From NCBI RefSeq assembly GCF_000718985.1, contig NZ_JODL01000027.1:1-64000 (forward strand): DNA of 64,000 nucleotides, written 5' to 3'. Shown here piece by piece: positions 44,178-53,032 of this stretch; positions within the stretch are counted from its first letter, which is position 1; every line of letters starts with the position of its first letter. Below the pieces are notes generated by a model, which was not told the DNA's origin, did not search any database, and saw only the letters and a list, made by a program, of their open reading frames with translations. Source of the DNA: Streptomyces megasporus (GTDB lineage Bacteria; Actinomycetota; Actinomycetes; Streptomycetales; Streptomycetaceae). The position numbers and the translations under genes were made by a program.

Positions 44178-44720
44178 TCAGCGTACGACGCGCGTCCAGA
44201 TGTTCGTGGCGTGTGGGGCCTGCGTGACGTCGACGCGTTCGAGCCCGACGCGGGTTCCGCCCGGGTGGTCGAACAGCCGGACGCCGTCGCCGAGCAGCAC
44301 GGGCACGACGCACACCAGGATCTCGTCGAGGAGGCCCGCCTCCAGGCACTGCCGGGCGACACTGGCCCCCAGGACGTTGACGTACTTCTCCCCCGCGGCG
44401 GCCTTGGCCGCCGCGACGCCGCCGGCGAGGTCGCCGACGAAGGTGACGCCCGGCACCGGGACGTCCGGGACGTGGTGGGTGAGCACGAACTGCGGCCCGC
44501 TCCATCCCCCGCCGAACGCCTCGCCCTCCCCTTCCGTCCCCTTGTACGGGTCGTCGCCGCGGAACGTGCGGTTGCCGACGAGCAGGGCGCCGGTCTCGTC
44601 GACGAGCCGGTCCACCGCCGGGTTGGGGCCGATTCGGTCCGCCAACCAGGACATGTCCCCTCCCGGCCCGGCGATGAACCCGTCCAGTGACATGCCGACC
44701 GAGTACAGCAGCTTCGCCAT
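44178..44720 (-). CDS. Dihydrofolate reductase-family (RibD C-terminal domain) protein
   Basis: 180 aa. AKLLYSVGMSLDGFIAGPGGDMSWL at the N-terminus and GEKYVNVLGASVARQCLEAGLLDEILVCVVPVLLGDGVRLF are the hallmarks of the RibD_C/YwjB/YyaP-type reductase fold. NADPH-dependent reduction is likely but the substrate is unknown; probably not the essential folate enzyme. ATG at 44720; TTG two codons upstream is possible because GGAGGG precedes both. Confidence 0.85.
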   Translation of the reverse strand: MAKLLYSVGMSLDGFIAGPGGDMSWLADRIGPNPAVDRLVDETGALLVGNRTFRGDDPYKGTEGEGEAFGGGWSGPQFVLTHHVPDVPVPGVTFVGDLAGGVAAAKAAAGEKYVNVLGASVARQCLEAGLLDEILVCVVPVLLGDGVRLFDHPGGTRVGLERVDVTQAPHATNIWTRVVR

Positions 44721-44960
44721 GATCAATCACCCTCCGGCCGGATCAACGCGCTCGTCCCCGTGGTGGTGACGGCCGGCCGCACGGGAATTCATCGCCCGGC
44801 ACGGGGAGGCGTCCGGGCGCGGGTGTCCGCGGCCTGTCGCCTACCGGGGCGACGGGTCCGCTCCGCGGGCCGGGGTCCATGACCCGACAGGTAATCGACC
44901 CCGTCGATTCCGGATGCCACGATCGTCCACGTACCGAGCCCGACCGACCGGAAGGACACC

Positions 44961-45308
44961 ATGCCCGCCTACGTCATAGCCCACCTGCGAGACGCCGCCC
45001 CGCACCCGGAGATCGCCGAGTACATCGAGCGCATCTCCGCCACCTTCGAGCCGTACGGCGGACGCTTCCTCGTGCACGCCGCGCAGCACGAGGTGAAGGA
45101 GGGCGGCTGGCCCGGGCACGTCGTGATGATCGGTTTCCCCGGGATCGCCGAGGCCCGGGCCTGGTGGGACTCGCCCGCCTACCAGGAGATCGCGCCGCTG
45201 CGCTCACGGCACATCGAGGGCGACATCATCCTGGTCGAAGGAGTCCCCGAGGGCTACGACCCGACCGCCGCCGCCAAGGCCATGCGGGAGGCCCTGCCCG
45301 CCGGTTGA
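44961..45308 (+). CDS. DUF1330 family small protein
   Basis: 115 aa dimeric alpha-beta barrel protein: PAYVIAHLRDAAPHPEIAEYIERISATFEPYGGRFLVHA, GHVVMIGFPGIAEARAWWDSPAYQEIAPLR. ATG at 44961 with GGAAGGA upstream. Function of the family is not established; it may act on small aromatic or reactive metabolites. Single gene. Confidence 0.85.
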   Translation: MPAYVIAHLRDAAPHPEIAEYIERISATFEPYGGRFLVHAAQHEVKEGGWPGHVVMIGFPGIAEARAWWDSPAYQEIAPLRSRHIEGDIILVEGVPEGYDPTAAAKAMREALPAG

Positions 45309-45421
45309 GCACCGGTGCGCGCCGGCCTCGTACGGCGGGCGCGGTCGTGCGTGCTCGCCGTCGGGACCGTCCGCGGAGGGGTGGAGACGGTGGCAGCGTG
45401 GTCGGCACGGTGTCCCGGTCC

Positions 45422-46021
45422 TCAGACGGCCCGTTCCTCGTCCACCGCCTTCGCGAGCGGCGTCCCGTCGGTCCGACGGTCGTTCCCGCGCCGGGCCGGA
45501 AGGTTGACCACCACGAGCGCGAAAGCGGCGAGCATCACGTTCCGCGCCGCCGCGTCCAGACCGTTCCAGTCCGAGGACTGCCACATGGCGAACCACTCCC
45601 CTCCGATGGCGAAGAAGCCCAGCCCGAACAGCAGCAGGACCATCACCAGGCCGAGGGTGGCGGCTCGGCGGGCGCGGCCGTGGTCGCCACCGCGCAGGCC
45701 CACCGCCCAGAGCCAGGTCGCGGCGAGGAGGACGAGGGCGGTGAGGGTCTCCCAGACGATGATGGCCACGTAGGCGGCGTCCTGGAGGGCGGTCGACTCG
45801 ATCGCCCTCCACATCAGGTCCGGGTCCTCGAAAGTGGTGTCCATCGCCAGGACGTGCCGGACGAACTGCCGGTTGGTGTCGAAGTCCGTGATGTTGCCGA
45901 AAGCCACCAGGGCCATGTAGACCGCGACGATCCCCGTCAGCACGGTCGCCGCGACGGGCGGTGTGCCCAGTGAAAGCAGCCCGCCCGTCCGGGTCTCCGC
46001 GCGTTCTCCCCCGCCTGCCAT
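45422..46021 (-). CDS. DUF2165 family membrane protein
   Basis: 199 aa with four predicted helices: VAATVLTGIVAVYMALVAFGNITDF, AAYVAIIVWETLTALVLLAATWLWAVG, AATLGLVMVLLLFGLGFFAIGGEWFAMWQSSDWNG and AARNVMLAAFALVVVNL. The GNITDFDTNRQFVRHVLAMDTTF and GGEWFxMWQSxxWNG segments are the family's conserved parts. ATG at 46021 with GGAGGAGG upstream. Function unknown. Confidence 0.82.
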   Translation of the reverse strand: MAGGGERAETRTGGLLSLGTPPVAATVLTGIVAVYMALVAFGNITDFDTNRQFVRHVLAMDTTFEDPDLMWRAIESTALQDAAYVAIIVWETLTALVLLAATWLWAVGLRGGDHGRARRAATLGLVMVLLLFGLGFFAIGGEWFAMWQSSDWNGLDAAARNVMLAAFALVVVNLPARRGNDRRTDGTPLAKAVDEERAV

Positions 46022-46168
46022 GCGTCCTCCTCCGGTCGGACCCTCGGTCGTCGTCCTCGATCCTGGCAGGGTCGCCGGGCGGCGCGCTCGGGTTTCACCC
46101 CGATCGTGCCCTCTTCTCGACCACCGGCCTCCCCGCCCCGAACCGAGGTTCCAGGACGGAACAACCGG

Positions 46169-47371
46169 TCACCGCCACCGGGCTCCGGCGTCGCGCGCGG
46201 CGCACAGGGCGTGGTCGATCAGGTCCCCGACGCCCTGGAGTTGACGTACGGCGGTGGCCTCGTCGGCGGGGCGGCTGTGCAGGGAGACGGTGACGGCGGC
46301 CTGCCCGTCCGGGGTCACGGCGGGGTGCACGGTGGAGCCGAACCCACTGCCGTCGTGCCCCCAGTACTCGCCTCCGCAGGAGAGCGGCGTCCGGTAGAGG
46401 CCGAGCCCGCCGCCTCTGCCGGGCGGACTCCCGGGCTCCCGGGGGACCTCGATCGTCCGCCGCATCTCGGCGAGTTGGGCGGGAGCCAACAACTCCCCCC
46501 GCATCAGGGCCGTGAAGAACCTGTTGACGTCCGCCGTGGTGCCGATCAGCGATCCGTCGGCGTCCCCGTCGAAGGGGAGGTAGGCGACCGTGGTGTCGAC
46601 CATCGGCCCGCCCGACTCGAACTGCTGGTGGTTGCGGGCGTGGGGGCGCGGCAGGAACGGCCGGTCGCCGGGGGCGAGCGTGCGGACGAGCCGCAGCGGG
46701 CGCAGGATCCTGCTCCGCACCTCCTCGTCCCAGGGGCGGCCCGTCACCGCCTCGATCACCATGCCGGCCAGGACGTAGTTGGTGTTGGAGTACTCCCGGT
46801 CCGCCCCGGGTTCGAAGGACGGCGGGTGCTTCATGGCGAGGGCGACGCGCTCCGCGGAGGTGTAGGTGGTCCAGCGGTTCCGCCGGTACCCCTCGGCGCT
46901 GTACTCCGGGACGACGTCGGCGGTGTAGTCGGGGATTCCGCTGGTCTGTTGGAGGAGGTGCCGCAGGGTGACGCGGCGGCCGTCGTTCCCGCTGCCCCGG
47001 ACCACGCCCGGCAGCCGGCGCTCCACCGTGTCGACGAGCGACACGCGCCCTTCCCCGACGAGCTGGAGGAGCACGGTCGCGACGAACGTCTTGGTGGTGC
47101 TGCCGATCCGCACGTATCCGTCCAGGGGGACGGGCCGTCCGGTGCCGAGGTCGCCCACTCCACTGCGGACGGTCCACGTCCCGTGGGGGGTGTCCAGCCT
47201 GGCCGACACGCCGGTGACCCCGGCGTCGCGCAGCGCGTCGGCGTCCTGTTGCAGTCGCGCGAACCGGGGTGGCGCCGCCGTACCGGTTCCGGGAAGGGTG
47301 AGGGGCAGCAGGGGCGCGGCGGCGAGGGCGGTCGCCGCCCGGCGGATGATCCGGCGTCGTGGGATCGACAT
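46169..47371 (-). CDS. Secreted serine hydrolase (beta-lactamase / D-Ala-D-Ala carboxypeptidase family)
   Basis: 400 aa. Signal with twin arginines (RRRIIRRAATALAAAPLLPL). Class C-type active site: SxxK in GSTTKTF (nucleophile Ser about residue 91), YSNTNY (Y-x-N) and HDGSGFG in place of the third (K/H)TG box. Also LRHLLQQTSGIPDY, typical of this family. ATG at 47371. Acts outside the membrane on peptidoglycan peptides, esters or D-amino-acid peptides; exact substrate unknown. Confidence 0.88.
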   Translation of the reverse strand: MSIPRRRIIRRAATALAAAPLLPLTLPGTGTAAPPRFARLQQDADALRDAGVTGVSARLDTPHGTWTVRSGVGDLGTGRPVPLDGYVRIGSTTKTFVATVLLQLVGEGRVSLVDTVERRLPGVVRGSGNDGRRVTLRHLLQQTSGIPDYTADVVPEYSAEGYRRNRWTTYTSAERVALAMKHPPSFEPGADREYSNTNYVLAGMVIEAVTGRPWDEEVRSRILRPLRLVRTLAPGDRPFLPRPHARNHQQFESGGPMVDTTVAYLPFDGDADGSLIGTTADVNRFFTALMRGELLAPAQLAEMRRTIEVPREPGSPPGRGGGLGLYRTPLSCGGEYWGHDGSGFGSTVHPAVTPDGQAAVTVSLHSRPADEATAVRQLQGVGDLIDHALCAARDAGARWR

Positions 47372-47455
47372 GGACCGACCGTACGGAGGCGGGCGGTGAG
47401 CGGCCATCCGGTCGGCCGGAGACCACACGGTCGGGCTCTCCCGAACTCTCCCGCT

Positions 47456-47486
47456 CCGGGCAGCCCCCGGATGGGAGGCTGCCCGG
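47456..47486 (-). terminator. Terminator after wrbA
   Basis: CCGGGCAGCC (47456-47465), 11-nt loop, GGCTGCCCGG (47477-47486); perfect 10-bp stem starting 32 bp beyond the wrbA stop. Confidence 0.65.
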
Positions 47487-47517
47487 TCACCGAACGCGGG
47501 GAGCGTGCCCCGATCGG

Positions 47518-48135
47518 TCAGGCGGCGAGGCCGGCCTTGAGGGCGGAGGCGATCTTCACCACGCGCTCGGCCTGGATGCGGGCGGCGGTGCGGGTGGTGT
47601 CGTCGACCGGGTTGTTGCCCTGGGCGTCCACGTGGGAGGTGCCGTAGGGGTTGCCGTCGGCGAACTTGGCCGGGTCGGTGTAGCCGGGGGCGACCAGGAT
47701 GCCGCCGAAGTGGTGGATGGTGTTGTACAGCGCCAGCAGGGTGGACTCCTGGCCGCCGTGGGCGGTGGCGGAGGAGGTGAAGCCGCTGTAGACCTTGTCG
47801 GCGAGCTTGCCCTCGGCCCACAGGCCACCGAGGGTGTCGATGAACTGCTTGAGCTGGGAGGCGATGTTGCCGTAGCGGGTGGGCGAGCCGAAGATCACCG
47901 CGTCGGCCCACACCATGTCGTCCGGGGTGGCCTCGACGGTGTCGGCGGTGGCGGCGGCGTTGGCGGCCCAGGCGGGGTTGGAGTCGATGGCGGCCTGCGG
48001 GGCGAGCTCGGCGACCTTGCGCAGCCGGACCTCGGCGCCGGCCTTCTCCGCGGCCTCGGCGATCTCCTGGGCTATCGCGGTGATGGTGCCGGTGGAGGAG
48101 TAGTAGACGACGGCGAGCTTGGTCTGAGCACTCAC
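47518..48135 (-). CDS. wrbA: NAD(P)H:quinone oxidoreductase, WrbA type (flavodoxin-like)
   Basis: 205 aa. FMN phosphate loop VVYYSSTGTITAIAQEIAEAAEKAGAEV, DAVIFGSPTRYGNIASQLKQFIDTLGGLWAEGKLADKVYSGFTSSATAHGGQE and GTSHVDAQGNNPVDDTTRTAAR are diagnostic of WrbA. Two-electron reduction of quinones prevents redox cycling. GTG at 48135; RBS weak, upstream in-frame residues are not WrbA-like. Predicted tetrameric and cytoplasmic. Confidence 0.93.
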   Translation of the reverse strand: MSAQTKLAVVYYSSTGTITAIAQEIAEAAEKAGAEVRLRKVAELAPQAAIDSNPAWAANAAATADTVEATPDDMVWADAVIFGSPTRYGNIASQLKQFIDTLGGLWAEGKLADKVYSGFTSSATAHGGQESTLLALYNTIHHFGGILVAPGYTDPAKFADGNPYGTSHVDAQGNNPVDDTTRTAARIQAERVVKIASALKAGLAA

Positions 48136-48348
48136 GGTTTCTCGGTCTCCGTTTCGTTCGGTGTCGTGTCCATGGAGGGCCGGTGGCCCATGCCGAATCC
48201 CGCCGCCGCGGTTCGTGGTCGCGGGACACGGCATATGTTGAACCTTAAACCATTCTGCCGCCGAAATCCTCCCCGGGTGGAAACGGTGCCGCCAAAGAGT
48301 CCGCCGGGCCCGGCCGAACGCGCCGGGCCCGGCGCCGAACGAGGCGCT

Positions 48349-49551
48349 CTACGCCACCAGTTCCGCGACGCCGGAGAGCAGCCGGTCGACGTCCTCCGCG
48401 CTGGTGTAGGGGGCGAGGCCGGCCCGTACGGCGCCCGGTTCTCCCAGGCCGATGCGGCGAGCCGCCTCGATCGCGTAGAAACTGCCCGCGGGCGCGTTCA
48501 CCCCCAGCCGGGCCAGGTGCTCGTACACCGCGCGGGGCGTGTGGCCCGCCACGGAGAACAGGACGGTGGGGGTGTGTCGCTTCGGCGAACCGTGCCGGGT
48601 GACGCCGTCGAGCGCCGCCAGTCCGTCCAGCAGCCGACCGAAGAGTTCCTCCTCGTGGGCCTCCACCCGCCGCATCGACTCCAGCAGTCGGGCGCGTCGC
48701 GCACCGGCCGGCGGGTCGCCGAGGTCGGCGATGAACTCAACGGCGGCCACCGTCCCGGCCAGCGTCTCGTAGGGCAGCGTGCCGAGTTCGAAGCGCTCGG
48801 GGACGGCGTCGGTGGACGGCAGCAGCTTGTCGGGGCGGATCGTCTCCAGCAGTTCGGGGGCGGCGGCGACCACACCGTGGTGCGGGCCGAAGAACTTGTA
48901 CGGCGAGCAGGCGTAGAAGTCCGCGCCCCAGTCCGTCATCGAGACGGCGGCGTGCGGGGTGAGGTGCACCCCGTCCACGTACACCAGCGCGCCCACCGCG
49001 TGGGCCGCCTCGGCGATCGCGGGGACGTCGGGCCGGGTGCCGAGCAGGTTGGACGCGGCCGTCACCGCCACCAGCCGCGTGCGCGGCGTCAGCACGGCGG
49101 CCACGTGGTCGACGGTGAGCTCACCCGTCACCGGGTCGAAGTCGGCCCACCGCACCGTCGCGCCGGCGGCCTCGGCGGCGATGACCCACGGCCTGATGTT
49201 CGCGTCGTGGTCCAGCCGTGTCACCACGACCTCGTCGCCCTCGCCCCATCCCTTGGCCAGGGCCCGTGCCATGTCGACCGTCGCCTGCGTCATCGACCGC
49301 GCGAACACCACGCCCTCGGGGCGGCAGCCCAGCAGGTCGGCCATGGCAGACCGGGCCTCCCGCACCACGGCCTCGGCCCGCCGCTCGGCGGCGGTGACGG
49401 TGCCGCGGTTGGCGATGCCTCCGCAGAGGGTGTCGGCGACGGCCCGCCCCACCTGCCGGGGCACCTGCGTCCCGCCGGGGCCGTCGAAGTGGGCCACCCC
49501 CTCGTCGAGGGCGGGGAAACAACCACGGATCCGGTCGATGTCGAGGTGCAT
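48349..49551 (-). CDS. Cysteine desulfurase-like protein (class V aminotransferase)
   Basis: 400 aa PLP enzyme. FDGPGGTQVPRQVGRAVADTL start, LGCRPEGVVFARSMTQATVDMARALA, HDANIRPWV, TAASNLLGTRPDV, VYVDGVHLTPH (cofactor Asp) and YKFFGPHHG (PLP Lys) identify the cysteine desulfurase-like subfamily with YKFxGPHxG. C-terminal SFYAIEAARRIGLGEPGAVRAGLAPYTSAEDVDRLL. ATG at 49551. Not linked to suf genes here, so whether it supplies sulfur is uncertain. Confidence 0.88.
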   Translation of the reverse strand: MHLDIDRIRGCFPALDEGVAHFDGPGGTQVPRQVGRAVADTLCGGIANRGTVTAAERRAEAVVREARSAMADLLGCRPEGVVFARSMTQATVDMARALAKGWGEGDEVVVTRLDHDANIRPWVIAAEAAGATVRWADFDPVTGELTVDHVAAVLTPRTRLVAVTAASNLLGTRPDVPAIAEAAHAVGALVYVDGVHLTPHAAVSMTDWGADFYACSPYKFFGPHHGVVAAAPELLETIRPDKLLPSTDAVPERFELGTLPYETLAGTVAAVEFIADLGDPPAGARRARLLESMRRVEAHEEELFGRLLDGLAALDGVTRHGSPKRHTPTVLFSVAGHTPRAVYEHLARLGVNAPAGSFYAIEAARRIGLGEPGAVRAGLAPYTSAEDVDRLLSGVAELVA

Positions 49552-49604
49552 GGGCCCATCCTCCACGGGCCCGGCACCACGTCAAGATCTCCGGGACCCG
49601 GACG

Positions 49605-50939
49605 TCACAGGTCCCCCGGACCCACCTGGTGCGCGCCCGAGGAGTCGGCCGAGGCGATCCAGTCCGTGGAGCCGGTGACGACGAGCCGGTACCGGGCGCC
49701 GACCGCACCGTCGTCCCAGGTCGAGTTCACCGTGACCCGCGCGGTCAGCTCCGCGCCGGCGGGCACCTTGATCTGGATCCAATTGACGTACCGGGTCGCC
49801 CGGGAGCGCGCCACGACGTCGCCCGAGCCGTCGAGCAGTTCCAGCGTGTGGAGGTCGGTGATCTCCCGCGGGGTCTTCCACGGGGCCGGGAATCCGAAGA
49901 CGTCGCGGATCAGGACGTCCTCGGTGTCGACCGCCGCCCCGTTGGGATACACGGACAGGGCCGGGTAGACGGCGCACGGGTTGACGCCGTAGGCGTTCAG
50001 CATGCAGGGCAGGTCGGCGAATCCGCCGTCGGGCACCACCGTGACGGTGACGAACTGCTCCTGGGAGGAGGTCATCGGGTAGTCGAGCGACCGGCCGGGC
50101 GCCACGGCGTCGACGGCCGTGAAGGACGTGTCGAGGTCGACGTCGGCGGCACGGGCGCGTCCGGCCGGGTACATCTCCACCAGTTCGTAGGCGCGCCTCT
50201 CGCCACCGCCCCAGGGGGCCGCGCCCTCGACCTCGGTGACGAGTTCGCCGTTCTCGAAGTACCGGCCGTCGTCCGGGTCGAGGAGGGCTCCCAGCGGACC
50301 GCGGGGGCCGAGCGGCCCGAGCGGCCCGTGGACGCCCAGGGGTCCGGTGGGCCCGAGCGGGCCGTACACACCGCCGGCCCGCAACTGCCCGGAGACCTCG
50401 TTGATCGCGGCCAGGTCCTCGCAGTAGGCCTGCCGGCCGACCGGCCCGGACGGGCCGAGCGGGCCCTCCTCCCCCAGGACGGGCTCGGCGAGGACGCCCC
50501 AGGTGTCGAGCAGCGAGGCCAGGAAGGGGTTCTGCCGCATGTGGTGGAGCTGTGTCTCCCAGTGCTCACCGGCCTCCCCCACGGGGCCGTACCGACCCAG
50601 CGGACCCCAGGGCCCGAGGGGGCCCAGGTGGCCCAGCGGGCCGACGGGGCGCAGCAGTCTCTCGCCGGTCGTCCCGTCCGCGTAGGCGGCGGGGTCGATC
50701 CGCGGCCGAATCGTCCCCATCAGCGGGTCGGCGCGGTCGTGCGAGTCCGTGCCCGCCATGGTGAGCTGCCGCTCCACCGTGGTGGCGCCGGTCCAGGCCC
50801 AGTCGGGCATGGTGGACGAGGCCGCGGTGGCGCACGGCCGTTCGTCCGGCACCCGCGCGGACGCCGGACCGGTCTGCGCCAGTACCACGCCGAGGCTGCC
50901 GAGCACGGCGAGAACCAGCCGATGACGCCTGGAAGGCAC
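49605..50939 (-). CDS. Secreted protein of unknown function with collagen-like Gly-Pro-x repeats
   Basis: 444 aa, no family recognised. Signal peptide about 1-28 (LVLAVLGSLGVVLAQTGPASA). Three blocks with Gly at every third position: residues 100-121 (seven triplets, G-P-L and variants such as GHL, GPW, GRY), 159-168 (three) and 193-217 (eight), separated by helical-looking segments (GEHWETQLHHMRQNPFLASLLDTWG; QAYCEDLAAINEVSGQL). The C-terminal half (about 285-440) looks like a beta-sandwich: FVTVTVVPDGGF, DLHTLELLDGSGDVVARSRA, INWIQIKVPAGAELTARVTVNS-like NWIQIKVPAGAELTARVTVNS. Cysteines come in spaced pairs (36, 173; two near 325). GTG at 50939. Possibly an extracellular structural or adhesion protein. 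Confidence 0.75.
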   Translation of the reverse strand: MPSRRHRLVLAVLGSLGVVLAQTGPASARVPDERPCATAASSTMPDWAWTGATTVERQLTMAGTDSHDRADPLMGTIRPRIDPAAYADGTTGERLLRPVGPLGHLGPLGPWGPLGRYGPVGEAGEHWETQLHHMRQNPFLASLLDTWGVLAEPVLGEEGPLGPSGPVGRQAYCEDLAAINEVSGQLRAGGVYGPLGPTGPLGVHGPLGPLGPRGPLGALLDPDDGRYFENGELVTEVEGAAPWGGGERRAYELVEMYPAGRARAADVDLDTSFTAVDAVAPGRSLDYPMTSSQEQFVTVTVVPDGGFADLPCMLNAYGVNPCAVYPALSVYPNGAAVDTEDVLIRDVFGFPAPWKTPREITDLHTLELLDGSGDVVARSRATRYVNWIQIKVPAGAELTARVTVNSTWDDGAVGARYRLVVTGSTDWIASADSSGAHQVGPGDL

Positions 50940-51139
50940 CGTTTACCCCCCGTGTGTGAACTCGTATCGTGCCGCCGGGTGTTCGGGGCGTGGTCGATGC
51001 CGGCACACGTTCCGCCGGCGGCCGTGGGCAGGGTCCCGAGACCCCCCTCGACCGGCCCGCGACACGTTGCACGGTACACCTTTCACCGTTCCCCGAGTCG
51101 CCGTCAGTCAGATTCTTCGACAGAGGAGTTGAGGAAACC

Positions 51140-52039
51140 GTGCGGATCGGTTTCGCGTTGCCGCAGTTCGGCCCCCTGGGCGAGCGGATCTCCGAGGTCC
51201 CCCGTTTCGCCCGCGAGGCCGAGGCGCTCGGGGCGGCCGGCCTGTGGGTCGGCGACCGTCTGCTCGCGCCCGTCTCCCCCAGCGTCCCCTACCCGGGCAC
51301 GGACGGCGTCCCGGAGGAGTTCCGCCTCGCCGCGGATCCGTTCACCGTCCTCACCGCGGCGGCCGTGGCGACCGAACGGGTGCTGCTGGGCAGCAACGTC
51401 GTCAACGCCCCTTGGTACCCGCCGGCCCTGCTCGCCCGGCAACTGGCCGGCATCGACCGGATCAGCGGCGGGCGGCTCCTGGCCGGCTTCGGCACCGGCT
51501 GGTCCCCCGAGGAGTACCGGGCCGTGGGGGTGCCCATGGAGGAGCGCGGCGCCCGGCTGGACGAGTGCCTCGACGTTCTCCGGGCGTGGTGGACCACCGA
51601 CCCGGTGGAGCACCGGGGCCCGCGGTGGACGATCCCCGCCGCTCACGTCCGTCTCAAACCCGCCCGTGAGCCCCGCCCGCCGATCTACCTGGGGGCCTTC
51701 GCCCCGCGGGCGATGCGGCGCGTGGCCCGGCGCGCCGACGGCTGGCTGCCGGTCGTCACCCTCCCCGGCGACTTCGACCCCGTCTCGATCACCGAGCCGA
51801 TGGCATGGATGCGGCAGGAGGCCGGTCGGGCCGGACGGGACCCCGGGGAACTGGACGTGATCCTGCGCGTCAACCCCGCCTCCGAGGCCACGGTCGACGA
51901 CATCGTCGACGCCCTGAAGCGGGCCCACGGCCAGGCCGGCGTCGAGCACGCCTTCGTCGACCCGATGTACCTGTCGCGCGACGTCGACCACGCCCTGGAG
52001 CTGTGCGGGCGAATCCTGGACGCCGCCGGTCGGGGCTGA
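51140..52039 (+). CDS. LLM-class F420-dependent oxidoreductase
   Basis: 299 aa luciferase-like TIM barrel. RIGFALPQFGPLGERISEVPRFAREAEALGAAGLWVGDRL, LLGSNVVNAPWYPPALLARQLAGIDRISGGRLLAGFGTGWSPEEYRAVGVPMEERGARLDECLDVLR and PIYLGAFAPRAMRRVARRADGWLPV are signatures of the actinobacterial F420-dependent LLM group. GTG at 51140 with GAGG five bases upstream. Substrate unknown; single gene. Confidence 0.9.
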   Translation: MRIGFALPQFGPLGERISEVPRFAREAEALGAAGLWVGDRLLAPVSPSVPYPGTDGVPEEFRLAADPFTVLTAAAVATERVLLGSNVVNAPWYPPALLARQLAGIDRISGGRLLAGFGTGWSPEEYRAVGVPMEERGARLDECLDVLRAWWTTDPVEHRGPRWTIPAAHVRLKPAREPRPPIYLGAFAPRAMRRVARRADGWLPVVTLPGDFDPVSITEPMAWMRQEAGRAGRDPGELDVILRVNPASEATVDDIVDALKRAHGQAGVEHAFVDPMYLSRDVDHALELCGRILDAAGRG

Positions 52040-52072
52040 TCGCCCGCCCGTCGCCATCCTCCGCCCTCGCCG

Positions 52073-52099
52073 TCCGCGGCGTGCCGAGCACGCCGCGGA
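52073..52099. terminator. Terminator between convergent LLM and siderophore ATPase genes
   Basis: TCCGCGGCGTGC (52073-52084), loop CGA, GCACGCCGCGGA (52088-52099); perfect 12-bp stem between the two stop codons. Confidence 0.75.
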
Positions 52100-52102
52100 G
52101 GG

Positions 52103-53032
52103 TCAGGAGGCGCTCTTCACCGCCGGCGGCTTCCGTGCGTGCCGGCGCGCGGCGGGCACCACCAGCGGGGTGCCGGTCTCCGGGTCGCCGATGACCCGGC
52201 AGGGCAGCCCGAAGACCTCCTCCACCAGTTCGGCGGTCACGACCTCGGCCGGGGGGCCGGAGGAGACGACCCGCCCGTCGCGCATGGCGATCAGGTGGGT
52301 GGCGTAGCGGGCGGCGTGGTTGAGGTCGTGGAGGACGGCGACCAGGGTTCGGCCCTCCTCCTCGTGGAGGCGGGCGCACAGGTCCAGGACGTCGATCTGG
52401 TGGGCGAGGTCCAGGTACGTCGTCGGCTCGTCCAGCAGCAGCAGCGGTGTCTGCTGGGCCAGCGCCATGGCGATCCACACCCGCTGTCGCTGCCCGCCCG
52501 AGAGTTCGTCCACCGAGCGGTCGGCGAGCTCGGCGACGCCGGTGGAGGCCATGGACTCGGCGACGACCCGCTCGTCCTCCCTGGACCACTGGCGCAGCAG
52601 CCCCTGGTGCGGGTAGCGGCCCCGGGAGACCAGCTCCGAGACGGAGATCCCCTCGGGCGCGGTGGAGGACTGCGGCAGCAGGCCGAGGGTACGGGCGACC
52701 TGCTTGGCGTTGAGCGAGGAGATGTCCCTGCCGTCCAGGAGCACCGAGCCGGCGGCCGGCTTGAGCATCCGCGACAGGGCGCGCAGCAGGGTGGACTTGC
52801 CGCAGGCGTTGGGGCCGATGATGACGGTGAACGACCGGTCCGGTATCGCGACCGTGAGGTTCTCGGCGATCGTCCGCCGGTCGTAGGAGAGGGTGAGGCC
52901 CTCGCCCCTGAGTCTCGTCGCTCCGGCCGCCGCCGTGGAGGCGTCGTGCGTGCCCTGCGTCATCCGTTCCGCTCCGTCCTCGGCGTGTCCGTCTTCTCCG
53001 TCTTCGATGTCCACCGTCGCGTGTGCCCTCAT
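52103..53032 (-). CDS. Iron-siderophore ABC transporter ATPase, des-linked
   Basis: 309 aa. Walker A GPNACGKST, Q-loop LLPQSSTAPEGISV, signature LSGGQRQRVWIAMALAQ, Walker B LLLLDEPTTYLDLAHQ and switch His VLHDLNHA. The first 40 residues are an acidic, Ala/Thr-rich extension; an internal ATG (MTQGTHDAS) could be the real start. ATG at 53032 overlaps the permease stop by 4 bp. Operon partner of two FecCD permeases and opposite desE. Confidence 0.9.
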   Translation of the reverse strand: MRAHATVDIEDGEDGHAEDGAERMTQGTHDASTAAAGATRLRGEGLTLSYDRRTIAENLTVAIPDRSFTVIIGPNACGKSTLLRALSRMLKPAAGSVLLDGRDISSLNAKQVARTLGLLPQSSTAPEGISVSELVSRGRYPHQGLLRQWSREDERVVAESMASTGVAELADRSVDELSGGQRQRVWIAMALAQQTPLLLLDEPTTYLDLAHQIDVLDLCARLHEEEGRTLVAVLHDLNHAARYATHLIAMRDGRVVSSGPPAEVVTAELVEEVFGLPCRVIGDPETGTPLVVPAARRHARKPPAVKSAS

